DNA of 64,000 nt from Lumbricus terrestris (Eukaryota; Annelida; Clitellata; Crassiclitellata; Lumbricidae): positions 48,212,055-48,276,054 of the forward strand of contig OX457039.1 of NCBI GenBank assembly GCA_949752735.1, written 5' to 3'. The notes under the pieces were generated by a model, which did no database searches, was not told the DNA's origin, and worked only from the letters and a program-made list of their open reading frames with translations. Below, in pieces: positions 41,001 to 56,300 of the stretch. A program made the translations under genes and the position numbers. Position 1 is the stretch's first letter, and the number at the start of each line of letters is the position of its first letter.

Positions 41001-44000
41001 CACACTGATAAACTCAGAAGCAACGATTAAAGTTATTTATTGAAAATTATTAACTGTAATAGAATTTACCTTGGAATAATCATAATGGATGTGTAGTGGA
41101 AACTGAATTTTATGCTCATGCTGTCAAATAATAAGCCTAGTTATGAACAAATGGCCATGCAAGTAGGTCTATCGTTTTCTTTTTTCTTCGTATTGACAAA
41201 AATCTGCAAAACATTTCACTAGCTTGGGCGGGTCACTTAGAATCAGTTCGCAAGACACAAGCAGTCCACAGTTGGACAGCACTGCTTCAGCGTTTGACTT
41301 CCTTCCAATAAAGCAGAAAATATGCTTATTTCCAGCGGCCTAAATGGCTAGAGGGCCCAGGAGTCCAGATGCCCCTCAGACAAAGACCATAAACTCTGGA
41401 ATTCCTGTGGTTTAGGATATTGTCAGGTTACATCCCCCCAACCATTTATCAGTGACTCTTAACTCTGCAGGGTGACTTTGCTCTGTCAACAAGTAAAAGT
41501 GACATACGACAAAGAGCATTTTTCATGCCAATTTCGTGTATTTGATTCCTGGCCTGTTTATTTAAGCAAAATGTGCTTGCTGCCGGGTCTTCATCACAGA
41601 CCATGTTGGGACGTTTCAAATGCCCCGAAGTCCTTCATTCAATATGGACTTTATGTCAGCATAACTCACTGTCTCATGCAACGCCAGCTTTTATCCAGGT
41701 AGTAGCAATGCTCCTCCCCCACCCTCTCCCCCATACTGTTGATCCTATCCTGTATTGCTCAAGGAGCATACATCGTAGCCATGCTTCAGGCTAATACTGC
41801 CAAAGCAATCTGTGGCAATAGCTTTTGGTAGGTTGATCAATACCTTTAGAACATGAGCTGCCATGGCAAATGTTTTCTCACTTGGTCCACCACACAGAAT
41901 GCTTCGAACGCTATTACACCAACCGCTTATGACAGGAGAAAAATTGAAAAGTTCTTCACATATCCACATTTCAAACTTTATGAGTACATCCACGTTATGC
42001 AGCCTGTACTAGAACGGGTCGCAAATTAATCCAATAACTAATAGCTGCAGCTTTGCTCTTGGCTTTTAATCAGCAGCAACCAATCTGATTGATAGAGCCA
42101 TGCTTATATTCCTACAAATGCCCTGAACAAACCTTTTGGATTAGGCTTCGATTAACATAACTCGATTTCTGTAGCATCAGTGCAACATCACTACTCAGGC
42201 CTAAAGCAATGATGCTTATTATTGAGAATATTTCTTATTAAAAACATTTAGCCTCCACCTATATTTTCCATCATCTCCAGTGTTTACTTACTATGCATAA
42301 TAATAATAAACACCAATTTAGAACAGTAATGATAATTATAGTCAAGATGATATCACTTTGAGCAGAACAAGAAAGATCACAAAGGTATAAGAATTTCAGC
42401 ATTAACAATGATGCAATCAATGATGTAATCTGTCTAATATGTCTATTCATGCAAGGCAGTTAAAGCAATGAATTAAGAGCATCACACAAGTTGACTCTTG
42501 TGTTAGAAATTGAATAATGCCCATGTGTAGGCCTATCCCTATAATAGAGGATGAAATGTGTGTTTAAGTGAATACGTGAGTAACTTTGGCCATGCACAAC
42601 AGGAATGCATGAACCATAACAATGTTAAGTATCAAACCAGTATTGTATTGTATTATATATAGAAATTGATATTGCACCTTTCACAGAATGACTGTTCGGA
42701 GACGTTCTCAGCAGGTAAAACTCTGGGGGAAAAGAAATGCCTTGAAAGAGTGAGAGATAGATGAGGAAAAAACGAGTCATTGGTTTAGCTCTTTACTTAG
42801 TGCAGGAGGAAGGTCATTCCAAATGGAGGGACCAGTACAGTGAAGTTGGGCCTAGTCCTAGTCCTGGAAGCAAAAAGATCCAAGCAATCAGCAGAACGCA
42901 TTGAGCGAGATGAAGATGCAAATAACAACGGCGTTGATTGGCACGTAATTTGAAAGGTATTTAGGGACATTTCCCAGCTGTGCTTTGTACACCAGAAAGA
43001 GGTACATTAAACCACATAATTAGTACCAGCTTTGCTCTTTTCTCAGGTTGTAGTAGTTCCTTGCACATAATTTTGCTTTACTGATGCGGCAGAGTTGTAG
43101 TGTTGAACCAATTTATTGTGGCCACAAGTACCACTACAAATATATTTTATGCTCATCTGTTGCCCACCATCATCTGTTCCTAATCGGTGGTATCCACATG
43201 AATAACTAATGATTATTCTTAGCAAAGAGTTAATATCACATGCATCTAGAGCCACAAGGAAATGTAGAAGATCTGCATGGAACCAGCGTCGGGCATCTAG
43301 CCTGGGAACCAGTATAGTACCGTAATCATTGATCAATCAAAGTCACTCACCCGTCGGCATCCTGCTGATTAATGGTGGACGGCTTCGTGGAACCGTTTGG
43401 TTCTAAAGAGAAAGCGCAAAAACACAGAGAAAATATAATCCGCATTTCAATAGCAAACATATGTGCGTCATAGAAAAGCCATGCGCGCTACCAATTAGAC
43501 AAAAAGTCTCGTAAATCATCTGCTAAACACCAGCAGGAGAATTTTACATAACATAATGTGGGAGTTCTTGGTTTGGGGCTACAATAATCACTGTAAACGC
43601 TCAACATCCATTCATTGCTTTCAACTTTTTTTACAGCAGTATATAGTCTATCACATAGTGCTCCAGACTTCCTGAGAATAAATTCTCTATGTAGGCATAA
43701 GGAAAGAATTAATGCTTGACATAATTATTAGTACATATTTTCAACTTCATAGGCAGCACCTGTTGTCCATTAAAATTATGTTTATGTATCAAAACAAGGA
43801 GAATGATCACCATGCTAAACTTCTAGTGTATAAAAAAAAGAATAGTTACAGTCACGCATTCAGGGCATTACTTCAGCGCAGCTTATAAAATATAATAAAT
43901 TATAGCAAGTTTTGAAGCCCTTTGTTACTCAAAATTTACAGACTGCACATTTTTTACCATCATACTGGTCTCCTGCTAATAATAATAACAATAATAAGAA

Positions 44001-44972
44001 GCAGTAAAGGAAAAACAACTGTAATTAATGATGTGCAGGTAGAGTAGGTCATAAAGTTCTGCTACTTGGGGAGTGTGGTTACAACAGATGCAAAGTGCAA
44101 TAGAGAAGACTATCGGTGAGAAGAGGAAGGAGCTGTCAAGAGGAGGATTGAGCAGAAAAACTTTTCAAGAAAAGAAGGATTAAAACACTGATATAGACTG
44201 TAATACTGTATGGACCATGAGAAAGATAGACATAAGCAGACTGGAGGTTTTTTAAATGTGTATATAGCACAGAATGAAAAAGATTGTATGGACTGAACAT
44301 ACATCAAATGAAGAGGTACTGCTATTGGTGGATGAGAATAAAATCTCTAATAGCTACAATAAGAATGAGATAAAGGAAACGGATATGGGTAGGAAACATA
44401 TTGAGAGGAGACTCCCTTCCGATAATTATGATTGAAGGAAGAATGTAGGGAGAAGAAGAGGCAGATAAACACAGATGCTGTTAGACTGGATGATGACAAT
44501 GGAAAGTTACAGAAAGCTGAAGGAGAATGCTCAACATCAACAAGAGTGGTGGTGCCATTGGAAGTTCAAACGTACCTCTACCATAAACTCTGGGATTCAT
44601 GTGGCTTAGGAGGCAGAGAACTTGAAGAAAGACTGACTTTCACAAAGCCCGGCTCCAAAGTTTACATCAACTCATTTCAACTGACAGTAGTAAAGGTTAA
44701 GTGAAGGCAACTAACGCGGTAAACTGTCACTCTATAATAATGATAAAGAATACCAAACTACAAAAAAACATTTATGTTGGATATCAGGTTTTGGTCACAT
44801 TCACCTGTAAAGGAAAGACTACAGAAGTACAAGAACTGTGATGAATGGACAGAGATGACACCCGTTCCATCCATGCAACGCGTCCAATGGTAAGCATCAC
44901 AGAAAAGTTGCGTCTATGTCAGCTTATTATGATTAGACAAACGAGTATTGATTGATTGATTGATTGATTGGT

Positions 44973-45003
<31 letters not shown>

Positions 45004-48000
45004 GAAGTTGACTGTCATATTAGATACCAATATTTCATCATTGACTCATGTCAATGCGTGTGCTTGAGTGAATGCATGAAGACGTAAAGTCAGATTCAGG
45101 AAGATACCCACAAGCACGTCCATGTAAGTTTGTTCCCATTTAATCTGAAACCAATGTAATGACACCAAATATATGACAGTACCTGGAGACTGAAAGCCCC
45201 AAAACACAGCATTTGCTTTACCAATGGAAGTTTGAGGTTAAAACCATTGTTCACTGGTTCACTACTGCAATAGACAAAACCCAATGTAATTTCTACTGGC
45301 CTCCATAAAACCTGGAAAGAGCATAGGAACGTAGAAGAAATCAACTAAATCATCCACATTTCCCGACAAGCGCCCATCCGTGGCAGATGTAGGCCTAATG
45401 ACTCATCATTCTGATCTAAGCTACCTCTGTGGATTTATGTGCTACAAAGTGCCACTGAAATATCACCAAGTGGAAACGTTTTTATCAGAACCGATAATTT
45501 CTAAGAGCTTTCCAAGAGATAGCTCACATACCAGCATACACCATTTGGACCTTAAACCGCATGACATGCAGAAGATAACCTGGTCACTCTGGCTGCCAGG
45601 CAACCCAAGAGATAGAATGGTATCATCTTAATAGCCAGCCCTTCGGACAACTGCCCATGCTGCATCTGTTGGTCAGTGGATCCCTGTGTGGGAGGAGTCG
45701 GCCACCACTGGCCAGTCTTAATCAGCATGCCACAATTAAATCTTCCTCTAAATTAGTTGCTGGACGTAAGCTCGGACTGGACTCGTGCCTGATGTCTCTT
45801 GCACCTGCCTCCATTTCATTTCAACCAGATTCTTCCACCTCACTGCAAACATTTTTTTTAAAAACCGATCCAGAGCATTCGGTCGCAAGCTGCTGCAATA
45901 ATTAAACCTCAGCGGAATTTACGAGGTAAAGCTCACATCTGGATTACCGGTAGATGAATGGCATTTAAAGCGTTTCTACGGCAACCGTCATCGTAAAACT
46001 CGTATGCCCGTTTAGAAACTTGCTGATCAATGATGTTGTTGGCAGGATTGCATAAATTTCACATTGCAAACATTTAACAAATAATGGTGATTTTTATCAT
46101 CATACATATCCTCCAAAAATATTTATTATAGCGTGGTATTGCAATCCCTGTCGTTTATGCACTGAAGCCCTTCATAAAAACATGTCATAACCAAAGCAAT
46201 TCTTCTTTCACATAAATCATTTAAAACACACGAATTATTGGTCGATGTTTATTATTATAGAGACAGCATCCAACAAAAGTGAGTAATGAAATATGTGGAC
46301 AAGGTAATTATGAAGTTAATTTTGAGAAGTTAATTAGAGTTAGACATCTTTTACTTAGAATCAGTAAAATTGTGCTTAGGGCCTACTTATAATTAGAATT
46401 GGATATCTGGCAAATTCATTTGCTAATTAACTAGTCAAGCCAAGAGAATGGTTGTATAATTGCATGCTGATTTTGTCCTTCAGAAAGGTAGACGTAATAA
46501 TTGTCCTTTGCATCTTTTGCTGAAAAGTTTCACAATTTTCATTTTATCAAGAGAAGCTACAATTCGGTTAAATTATTAAGCAATACTAGAAATTTAAATC
46601 AGTGTCAGTTCATGTTTACATTGCTCTAGAAATAAAGAAATAAACTGAAGAAATGTAGCTCAGAACTGAAATCAGCAAACGATTCATTAGGAAAGGCATT
46701 GCCAATGTAAAATGAATCTGCACGTGAATCTGAAAATGACCGACTTAAGTTTTCAAGCAAATGTCAGCATAAAAGACAATGATAAATAAGGACACACATT
46801 ATTAAAAAGCTGTTGATTTCATTTGCTTGATTCCTCTATAACCAAACCATAAAGAAACTCAAACTCTCCTATAGGCTCAGCCGACCACTAATGCCATTTT
46901 CAGTTGAATCATCTTGGCTAAAGGTCTAACGGTCCCACCCACGGAAGAACAGAATGACCATTACGTTAGTCCAGAATGACCCTTTGCGGAAACTGATCCA
47001 TTTGTTAGAAAACCATAAACGCTCGACGCCGCTAAGCCCTAACCAAGTGCAAACACGGGACTCGACCGTCTTCAGCGCTCCATGGTGACTTGATGGTGAC
47101 AAATTACACTGGGCGAACCCATAATAATCTCTTAAATAATCCATCGGGAAAGAGAACCATGTAAAGCGCCAATGTGAGGCATGTTCAAAGTCAACACAAT
47201 TACGTCTATCACCCTCCCCTACACTTCTCCAAAGACTGGCAATCAATTTTTGATGACCATCATAAATAAGCAAGCTGCACATCAACAACACACTGAATGC
47301 TCGCCTTAAGACATTGTCGCCTCAGTCAATATATGGCAAAGCCTCTTATTCACACCATCTTGGTACAGAAGATCACATATGCAATTTGAGCCGTTAGCAC
47401 AAGGAAGATTCTACAGCAGTCGCATTGAAAGCAAGGCCCACGGGTAAAAAAAAGCCATTTCCGCCTGACGGTCCATTTTGACAACTGATCCCTGTTCATC
47501 ATTCTCACTTTGCCACATCTGCAAACGAAATTTCCGTCTGCTCCTCCTCGGCCGCCCAGCGCTAACTGTGGAGTGTTGGAAGTTTTTGTCAGCATCTGCA
47601 GCTGCAAAAGCAGCAGTTAACTGTGGTTTTGAAGCTAATGTATGCAATGTTATGCAATGTTATGCAATGTTATGCAAAGCTATGCAATGTTATGCAATGT
47701 TACGCAATGTTATGCGATGCTATGCAATCCTATGCAATGTCATGCAATGCTATGCAATGCTATGCAATGCTATGCAATGCTATGCAATGCTATGCAATGT
47801 TATGCAATGTTATGCAATGTTATGCATTGATGACAATGACTGAATGCAATGTTACAGCTCTAAATATCTGTTGCTTAACCCTTCAAAGATGAGCTGCAGG
47901 CTGATAATGGTTTTCCATGCATTTTAGTACATGCTCGCTGCTAGAGGGTTAACCTTATGATAACAGCATTGCTGATGTTCTCAGTCCTTTTGAAACAACC

Positions 48001-50333
48001 ACAACATTAATAAACTGGAAATTGATACTATTTTACACCTTCAGCAAATTTTTTACAGTATTTCATACACTACTTATTTAAAATACAATGCTACAGTAAC
48101 CAACAATGTCTGTTTTCATGTTAGGATATGGTTTATCACAATTTACAACAAAAATGACGTTCAAGTATATGATTTTCAAATAGTTTCATGTGTTTCTACG
48201 GTGGTAGATTTTAGAAAAAAGGATTTGAGCTACAGAAAAAGATCTGGAACAACACAGGTTTGAGGCAAACACTGCGCAGAAGGAATGTCCAAGAGAGGAT
48301 GGAATAGGCTATAACTGCACAATAGCCCATAGAGCTACATCCACATCAGTTTGTCCACACACAGGCAAACAGGCAGGAAGACAGGCAAGCAGACAGGCAG
48401 GCAGTTAGACAGACAGGTAGGCATTACAGTAGTAACATTTCAAATAATTAACTAAGCAAGCAGAATAATAAAAAAATGTTGTACATATTTCTTACAAAAT
48501 ATGAGCAAAGGTAATAATGTAGCAAGCCATCAACAGTACCATAAATCAACTGGCATAAAAGCAAGCAAATAAATATACTAAAGCTCTACATCATGAATAA
48601 TCTGCTTAGCAGTGTTGATGTGTGCCATAAAAGCTACACAGGAAAATAATCGTTTATACAGGAAATAAAAATAGTTCCACCCAAGGCTTCTAACCATGCT
48701 CCATCAAGAAGTTCTCCGTGGTCACAGTGAAGGTTCCAGCCCGGCAGTGCATTAGGCTGCATCTCTGTAACCTTTGATCACAGGAAGTCTGGTTCTAGGG
48801 TCAAATGGAAACTCACTGTTTACAAAATGCAGGTCAGGCCACATTAATAAATTATAATGTCTTTCTTTTCACAGACCTCAAATCACCAGATCACTTCATG
48901 AAACAATACAGTTTGTCTAACCCATTAATGGTGGTGGTGGTGGTGGTGGTGGTGGTAGTGGGGGGAGGGGTGCGGACACTCCACCTCTGTTCTGACTCAT
49001 GGCAAATAGCCTATCACCCAGCAGGCTACTTTAGTCAAATCAAAGAGCTGTATTGGATGCATGCAACAGTGACAGACATGAACCTTCAAATTACTGCTAC
49101 TAAGAGTCTAAGAAGGTTACAGCGCTTTACAGTAGTTGAAAGTAGGAGCAATTACAATTGGTAAATGAAAGCACAAGGTTTCTCAGATACTGCAGTCTGT
49201 GGATCATATGCTTGTCTAAGGCTGTTCAGTGCACTAGAATAGCTGAATAGGCCACATGCAAATGAAGGTGACAAATGAATGATAGTTGAAATTAGAACAA
49301 TAATCTGCTATAGAACACATGGTACTATAGCTCTGATGGTAACTGCACCAAACAGTACATAGGCCAACAACTGGAAGCAAAAACTCAGTTAGATGTGAGA
49401 GCAATCATTAAAACAAACATCATTGCAATTTCTATTTCTGTACAGAGAGCAAATAATGAAGGATTTGTGTACTATAGTGTATTACTTGAGTGTGGTAATT
49501 TAAATGTATGGGCCTCTTTACCAGGTACTGTCAGTTCAATTAATGGAAGTGGTTGGCTGGCAATAATTGGTTAAGAAGCTTTTAACATGCCAATGAGTCA
49601 ATGACAAGCTATATTTGTTGCCCTGTCACTTTGTTACACTCCTGTCTTTAGGGGGTTAAAGAACTTCCAGCTTCTTCCTTATTTTCCCCAACGTCATGCT
49701 GTTGTCACGCAAAAGGTTGCTGCATCATATTCTGTGCAAAAAATGAATAAATTCTTCCAACTAAATTCACTGAGTGGACGACCTAGGATGGAAGAGCATA
49801 AGTTGGAAGGGAGACTACAAGATCCTTGAAAATATTTGTTAGTCTATTGGAAGACACTCCTTCAGAATCTTAGGTCTTCTCAGAGGAACATACATAACAT
49901 ACAGTACATAGTCTAACATACATAGAACATATAGAACATAGCCTACATAGTTTAACAAAATTAACATGCGTTCAGTATTGTTGACAGAACCTGGAAAAGA
50001 AAAAGAATCTAGAAAGACTTCCTGTATGAAATATTTGTTTAGTCCATGAAAGATTAAATATAATTCTCTCCTGAAGAGGTAGGATTTTTGTGATCAGTGG
50101 CGGAGACCTAGGGGGGGACAGGGGGGGACGGTCCCCCCCAATGAAAGTGTTGGGGGGGACGGCCCATGCATTTGTCCCCCCCCAATGTTTGAGCGTCAAG
50201 CCTTTTTTGGCGGCGAAAATAGAAATTTTTTTGAAATTTTGGCCGGATGACTAAAAAAAAAAAAAAAAAAAAGGTCATCAACTTTTTTGGCGGCGAAAAT
50301 AGAAAATTTTTTTCGAGATTTTGGCCGGATGAC

Positions 50334-50364
<31 letters not shown>

Positions 50365-53300
50365 TCATCAACTTTTTTTGGCGGCGAAAAATTTTTTTCC
50401 CGACATTTCGCTCGTCGTCAGAAATTTTTCTGAAAATCTCGCGTCTTTCCGTCCCCCCCAATTCTCGGCCCAGGTCTCCGCCTATGTTTGTGATGACATC
50501 TAATATAGCTTCCTGTATTGGGAGCTATTTTGCAGATGCATTAGACCGTCAGCCTGAGTCATGGTATAAACAGGAATGATCTGGCATAAAATAATAGGAA
50601 GAGCCAGATGTATTGGTTACAAACCCTGTGCGTTAATCCTCGCAGGAGCCGTCTTCACTTCTGTTGGTTAGTTCCTCCGTCCAGCAGTGCGCGTACGCAT
50701 TGTGCATGCATTCACACATGTGCATGCATTTGTGGTTTTGACAGTGTGTGACTACACTTCTTGTAATATTATTTACATCTAACATCAACAGTCCTGCAAC
50801 AGAATATTGATTTCAGTCATACTCACCCAGTGCACCCTTCAAACTGTTTACGGTAAGTTTGCACTGAGCTAAGACCGAGGAGGCCATGCTGTATTATCTT
50901 CCAAATCAAGAACGATTGTAATTTTATAGCTCGTGTATTACTTTAAAACATCTACTAGTTACATCATCTCCAACCTATACGTCACTCGTTACTCCCTTCG
51001 ATACCAAAGTTACATTACACAGAAACTAATTCTCTTTTAATAGTAACAGACTGTCAGAGCTGAGACAATATTTTGCCACCTGCTGATTGTTACAGGACCT
51101 GTCAGATTGACAGTGAACAAATTAAATTGATTTGATTGTTTAGCTTTTTATGCTGATTTACTAAGTCAGTCCAAAATTAATTTGACCTAACTTATGAGTC
51201 TGGTAGTATCATCTGTGTTTAAAAGATGCAGGCAGATAGATGCACAGAATGTTGTGCTGTTCTGACTGACTATGAATCTCTTTGTTACAAATCATAGTCT
51301 ACTGGCTCTCCATTTAAAAAAAGCACTTTCAATCTCTGTGCTACATCCTGCCTTTCCAGAGTTCAACTTGTACATTCCTCTAGCAATGTACACTTCGCCC
51401 AGAGGTACATGTACATGTGGCACCTTATCAAAACATTAAACTGTTTTATTTTGCTCTTTTTCTCAGTTGTACTGTGATTAGAATATTTCTGTTTAGAGTG
51501 TCAACAGTGCACTAGCACACATATGGCATGAGTTAATCAGTCAGAAAACAGGACATAACTCGAGGGCCTTTCCGAATTCAACCCCCTCCCAAAGACAGTT
51601 GATCACCGGCGCATGAAACCTGAAGGTGCTATGACTGGGAATTCTAGTAATGGGCTTCAAAGGTTTATGTATCAGTCTCCTGCAGAAATCGCTCTTAGAC
51701 ACATTATTTGTTTGCTAAAGCTTTCAAAGTAACTTCAAGTAAAGCGAACATCGGGCATTGCATGCATTTGAAAGGTATCAAGATCAATGATAGCTGCATC
51801 TGTTAGGCCATGAAGTTACAAAATGAATGTTCAAATTTAATCATTGGCAAACTGGCGAAAAAGACCAGTTGCACCTAATAAAGATGATCCTTTCCATAAG
51901 TAAAAAGTTGAGCTATGTACAATCTATGTTATACAATGAAATCTGATAGCATCACACATTAGGCATAGAAGAAACTTGATGATGCAGTCTGATATCCATA
52001 GTTTTTTTGCGAGCAGAGAATAAGAGAAGTGCTGGGCTGCTACTTTGGAATGCAAGAGTGATTTAGCAAGTCAGAATGAATTTTAAAGAAATACGAAACA
52101 TCAAACACATTCAACATTCAGAGAAGACAGCCAACGCTGTTCCATCTTGAATACAACAACCCTATAGATTATTGGTCAGAGATGCTGTTACTTTTAATTC
52201 AATGCTATTCAATATACATATATTTATATATTTATATATATTTGACATTATATATATATTTATATATATATTTATATATGATGTAGCTATTAATAATTGC
52301 AATCTTTATCGTACTTCATTCACAATCATGATCTCCAAGTTACGGTACTTTAGTGCTAAAAAACCTGTGTAGTGAAAATCAGCTAATTTTCTGGTAGGAG
52401 AAAGCACCTGGCTATCCATTTACATGATTGTATGGCCCCTTATGAAATATATTTCTCGAAAATGGATTATTGCATTTTAAAAAATAAAATGGAAATTTAA
52501 ATCTTTCAGACTTTCAGACTAACCGGTACTTTGCAATCAGGGTGTATTTATAAGAAGTCCAGTGAGTACCGTAATATCTCAATTCATAATCGAAATACTA
52601 CATAACATGTTGATAGCCAAATATTAAATGTTGTTATCAGAACTGTGCATAACACTAGCTAGTCATTAAGCTGACAAAAGATATTCACAATTTTTTAATT
52701 GTACTTCTAAAGATATTATAGCAGTATTCATATCTCCTGACTGGAGTCAGATAAAAAAAAAAGCAACGAGCTTATACAGTAAACACGGTTCCAAAAAAGT
52801 AGGTCCAGCAACCAGAAAGCCCATCAAATAAGAACAGTTCTTGATTTAAATATCAGACAACCTCATTGAATAATGATAAGCCTGGGGGAAAGAATCATGG
52901 CTTGCTGCTTGACTCCCAAGTTTATGAACTATGATCCTTAATCCAATTTGAAATTAACTGTTTGCTAAGCAGGATACCAATGCAAAGATTTAAGTACAGA
53001 GGTTATATGTTAGTTATACTACTAGCCAAAGAATTCTGAAGTCTTAGCAGCCTCAGCATAATTATTTGCTAGAGATATCCTTGGGGATAGGTGCACATAA
53101 CGTCTGATTTTGCATATATCACGAATGCATATGATGACTCACAAGTAGTTTATACAATAGGAGACGGAGTAGAATTGAAAACAACGCTTCAGTCATGAGC
53201 GGCGTCTGCCAGCTCAACAATGGAGCCACCCAGTTTCAAAGACTTAAGTCGATCAACAATAGCAACGTTCTTAACTTTGTTTTCAATATAAAAAAACCAA

Positions 53301-56300
53301 TGTGAGTCATAATTTCATCTGAAAAAGAGCTTTGATTAAAGGACCAGTCATTTTTTCTTCAACAATAGAATCAATAGGTGGCACATGACTGTACTAGCAT
53401 ATTTGTCTGCAACACAGGTAATGCTCGGTATATATGCTGGTTACTTAAGTAAAGCTTGTGAATAGATAAAGCAAACCATCACGTCAAAACATTACCACGA
53501 AAAAACCCACAATGTATGCATAATATAAGTCTAAATTTCTAATATGCTAAGCTTATTAAAAAATCAGCATGCTATGAACCAAAGCTGCATTTGGAGCCTT
53601 TATACAAAAACATTATGTGGTCAAGGTTGCAGGTTTTAAAAGGTGAAGCACAAAACAACCCTTAGTAAGCAAATTATTGTTCTAATAAAGCATGGTGCAA
53701 TAACTTAAATTGGTCAGAGCATAATGTATGTGCAACCTTAAGCAAGGTCTCATGTCAATACGACTACTTCCTCTAAGTGCAGATGCACCTTTTTGTGCGG
53801 TGCTGAGAAGCTCGCAACATTTACACTTACATTGAATATAACTACTACTACCATTGCCACCGCCACAGCCACTACTACTCTGACTACTACTCTGACTACA
53901 ATCATGAAGAGTACTATCACTATCAACTACTGCTGCTGCTACTTCTACAACCATTGCTACTACTATTGCCATTATAATTCTTATTATTATTAGCAGCAAC
54001 AGCAGTAGCAGGTCTACCAGATGATATTACACACACATCATAACATTATGTTTTTCTATTGTCCTGAATATGGTCCAGCTTTTAATAATTACATGACCTT
54101 TCCATCAACCCTGCTTCGTGTTCTTCTATGCCATTTATCCCGTGAACAGCACCCTTTCCTTCAGCCTCGGCTGAGCCATAGCGCTATATAAATCGTCTTA
54201 TTATTATTAGCAGTAGTAGTAGTAGTATTAAACTGCTAGTCCAGCAACATCTTGGCTTTCTCATACATCCTTCCCTTGCACATGACACATTGACACTATC
54301 TCTCTTATATATCTGGCAGAGCCTCCTAATTCTGAATGCTGTACAGTGTACACTGTAATAGTGTAATACTCATGTAGACAGGCCTTCAAAACAGATAAGA
54401 TAATAATAATGACATAGGTAAACTGCATTAAGCAAAGCTTTAGCAAATCTCCACTGTTTTGTGCCTATCAATTCAGTAAACAAAAGGAGTAAATTGCACC
54501 CAATTTGAACAGATTTTTAGAAAAACAAGCATTGTGTGACTTTCAGAATATCACGTCAGGTTTGAACTGCCCGCAGACCTTGTCATACAATGAAAGCATA
54601 ACTTCAAAAACCGCCTGTCAATGAGTCATTTCAATCCACAGTCTTTACCAGACCAGTAAAGTGGGGCAGCTCCTTAACTGTAGTGTGCTAACCTTTAATC
54701 CTTCTCAATTAATACTAACTGTTGGTTTGGTCCACAACTAGCTGTACACGGTGATTTTGCCAATATCTAACACTCTCAGAAAAAGTCATCTCCCACTCCA
54801 ACACCCATATCCATCTCACTGCATGTCATATAGATACTTCAGTTCATTATTATTTGATGAGGTCAGAATTAAGCCATGACCTACCAGGGCCCGCACTCAC
54901 CACTGGCCAAAAACCCTTAACACCTTCACCACCACCAAATAATATTAGTCATCTGTGATACAGTAATCTGATAACTTTCCTGCCTCAAATCTTTGCAATA
55001 GTACGTCTATCTCTTTTGCAGTTAAGACAAAAATAGAAACTTTAAAGTGAAACAAGTAAATTATTCACATTTTAAATTGACTTACATTACCAAATACCAA
55101 CACGATAATTAATGGCATGCAGTCTGCAGATCTGGATTGAAATGCAGGGCTGTACTCTGTGACATCAATAAAACAAACTGGATTCTAGTTCTTTCATTGA
55201 TCTCAAATGAAATGTAAAATGGGTTTTGTGGCCTCTGAGTGATGGAAAGTCGTGGCCTCCACTAATAACTAAAGAATAAATACCCAAAGATAACCGTAAT
55301 CTGATTATAAGATGCTGTGCCCCAAAGAGATTTTCACTGGCTTACCAGGAGTCATAGCTACACCTGGAGAAAGGTCATTAAATTATGTCTGTTTTTAATG
55401 CAGTTATATAGGAGGCGATGGCAGGCTTTGAGGAGGAACATATCAAACATAAATTATCCTTCCAGCAGTTTTTATTTCAAGATGCTGGCAGGATGAAAGG
55501 AGGAAGAAATGCCATGATGAGTTGCAACAGATAACTCTTTTACCACTTGACCTTAGCCTCCTCTGAAAGTGGCTCTTGTGTTGCTTGAACCCTGTGCTGC
55601 AGGTGCCCACACAATGCTATGCTATATATTGGATCATCGGATGTCAAACGGCTTCAAAGGGAGAACTTCTGATGATAAAGTCTAACTTAAGGAGCAGCAA
55701 TAAAATTCGCAAATTTCCAAATCACACTCACCAGAAACATCCATGCACAGAAATAAACATACCTTAAGAGAGGCAATGCATGGCAAGCTAAGGAATGGTA
55801 ATTTGGTAGGGTCAGCGAATGTAGCATTGATGCTTTAAAGTGCTACTTTAGGTCAATTGTTCCAAACATAGATTGATCAGTGGCCAGACTTACCGTGATT
55901 ATCAACTTAAAATATGTCAGTAGATGGCTTATACATAAATTTACCAAAACTCATTATATTCATCAGGTAATTAAAGATGAACTACTAGTGACTTCAGAAG
56001 AAACATATGTCAGAAAAAGAATTTCTCCTCTGTTACAACAGCAGTATATCCGCATTACAAAATAATTAACTCATCTGTTTAAACATTTGCTCAACTAATA
56101 ATAGACTATAATAGTCCCGAACTACAAGCATTACCTAATCACAGGTAGTTTAAAGCAAACCTCCAAGACAAATTTGCCCCAAACCGTTGATGGCTTAGAT
56201 ATGGACTCAAATTAGACAAATAAAACCTTTTTCATATTAAATTTAGCAAATATTAAAAAAATTGCAAGAAATATCACGACAGTCAATTGCCGTAATATCA

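Larger units (their letters stand above)
37229..43350 (-). other. CASKIN intron 2
   Basis: This 6.1-kb intron holds a CpG-richer repeat-like block (38630-39320) and a LINE fragment in the minus orientation (42650-43010). Around 41360-41460 there is a short match to the tail of the LINE-like sequence at 44.58 kb (CCATAAACTCTGG). No further exon was found. Confidence 0.65.

Noticed and set aside
50108..50579. Open frames rich in Lys or Phe across the A-runs
   Set aside because: They lie entirely in a hAT MITE and its poly-A units; no coding signal.
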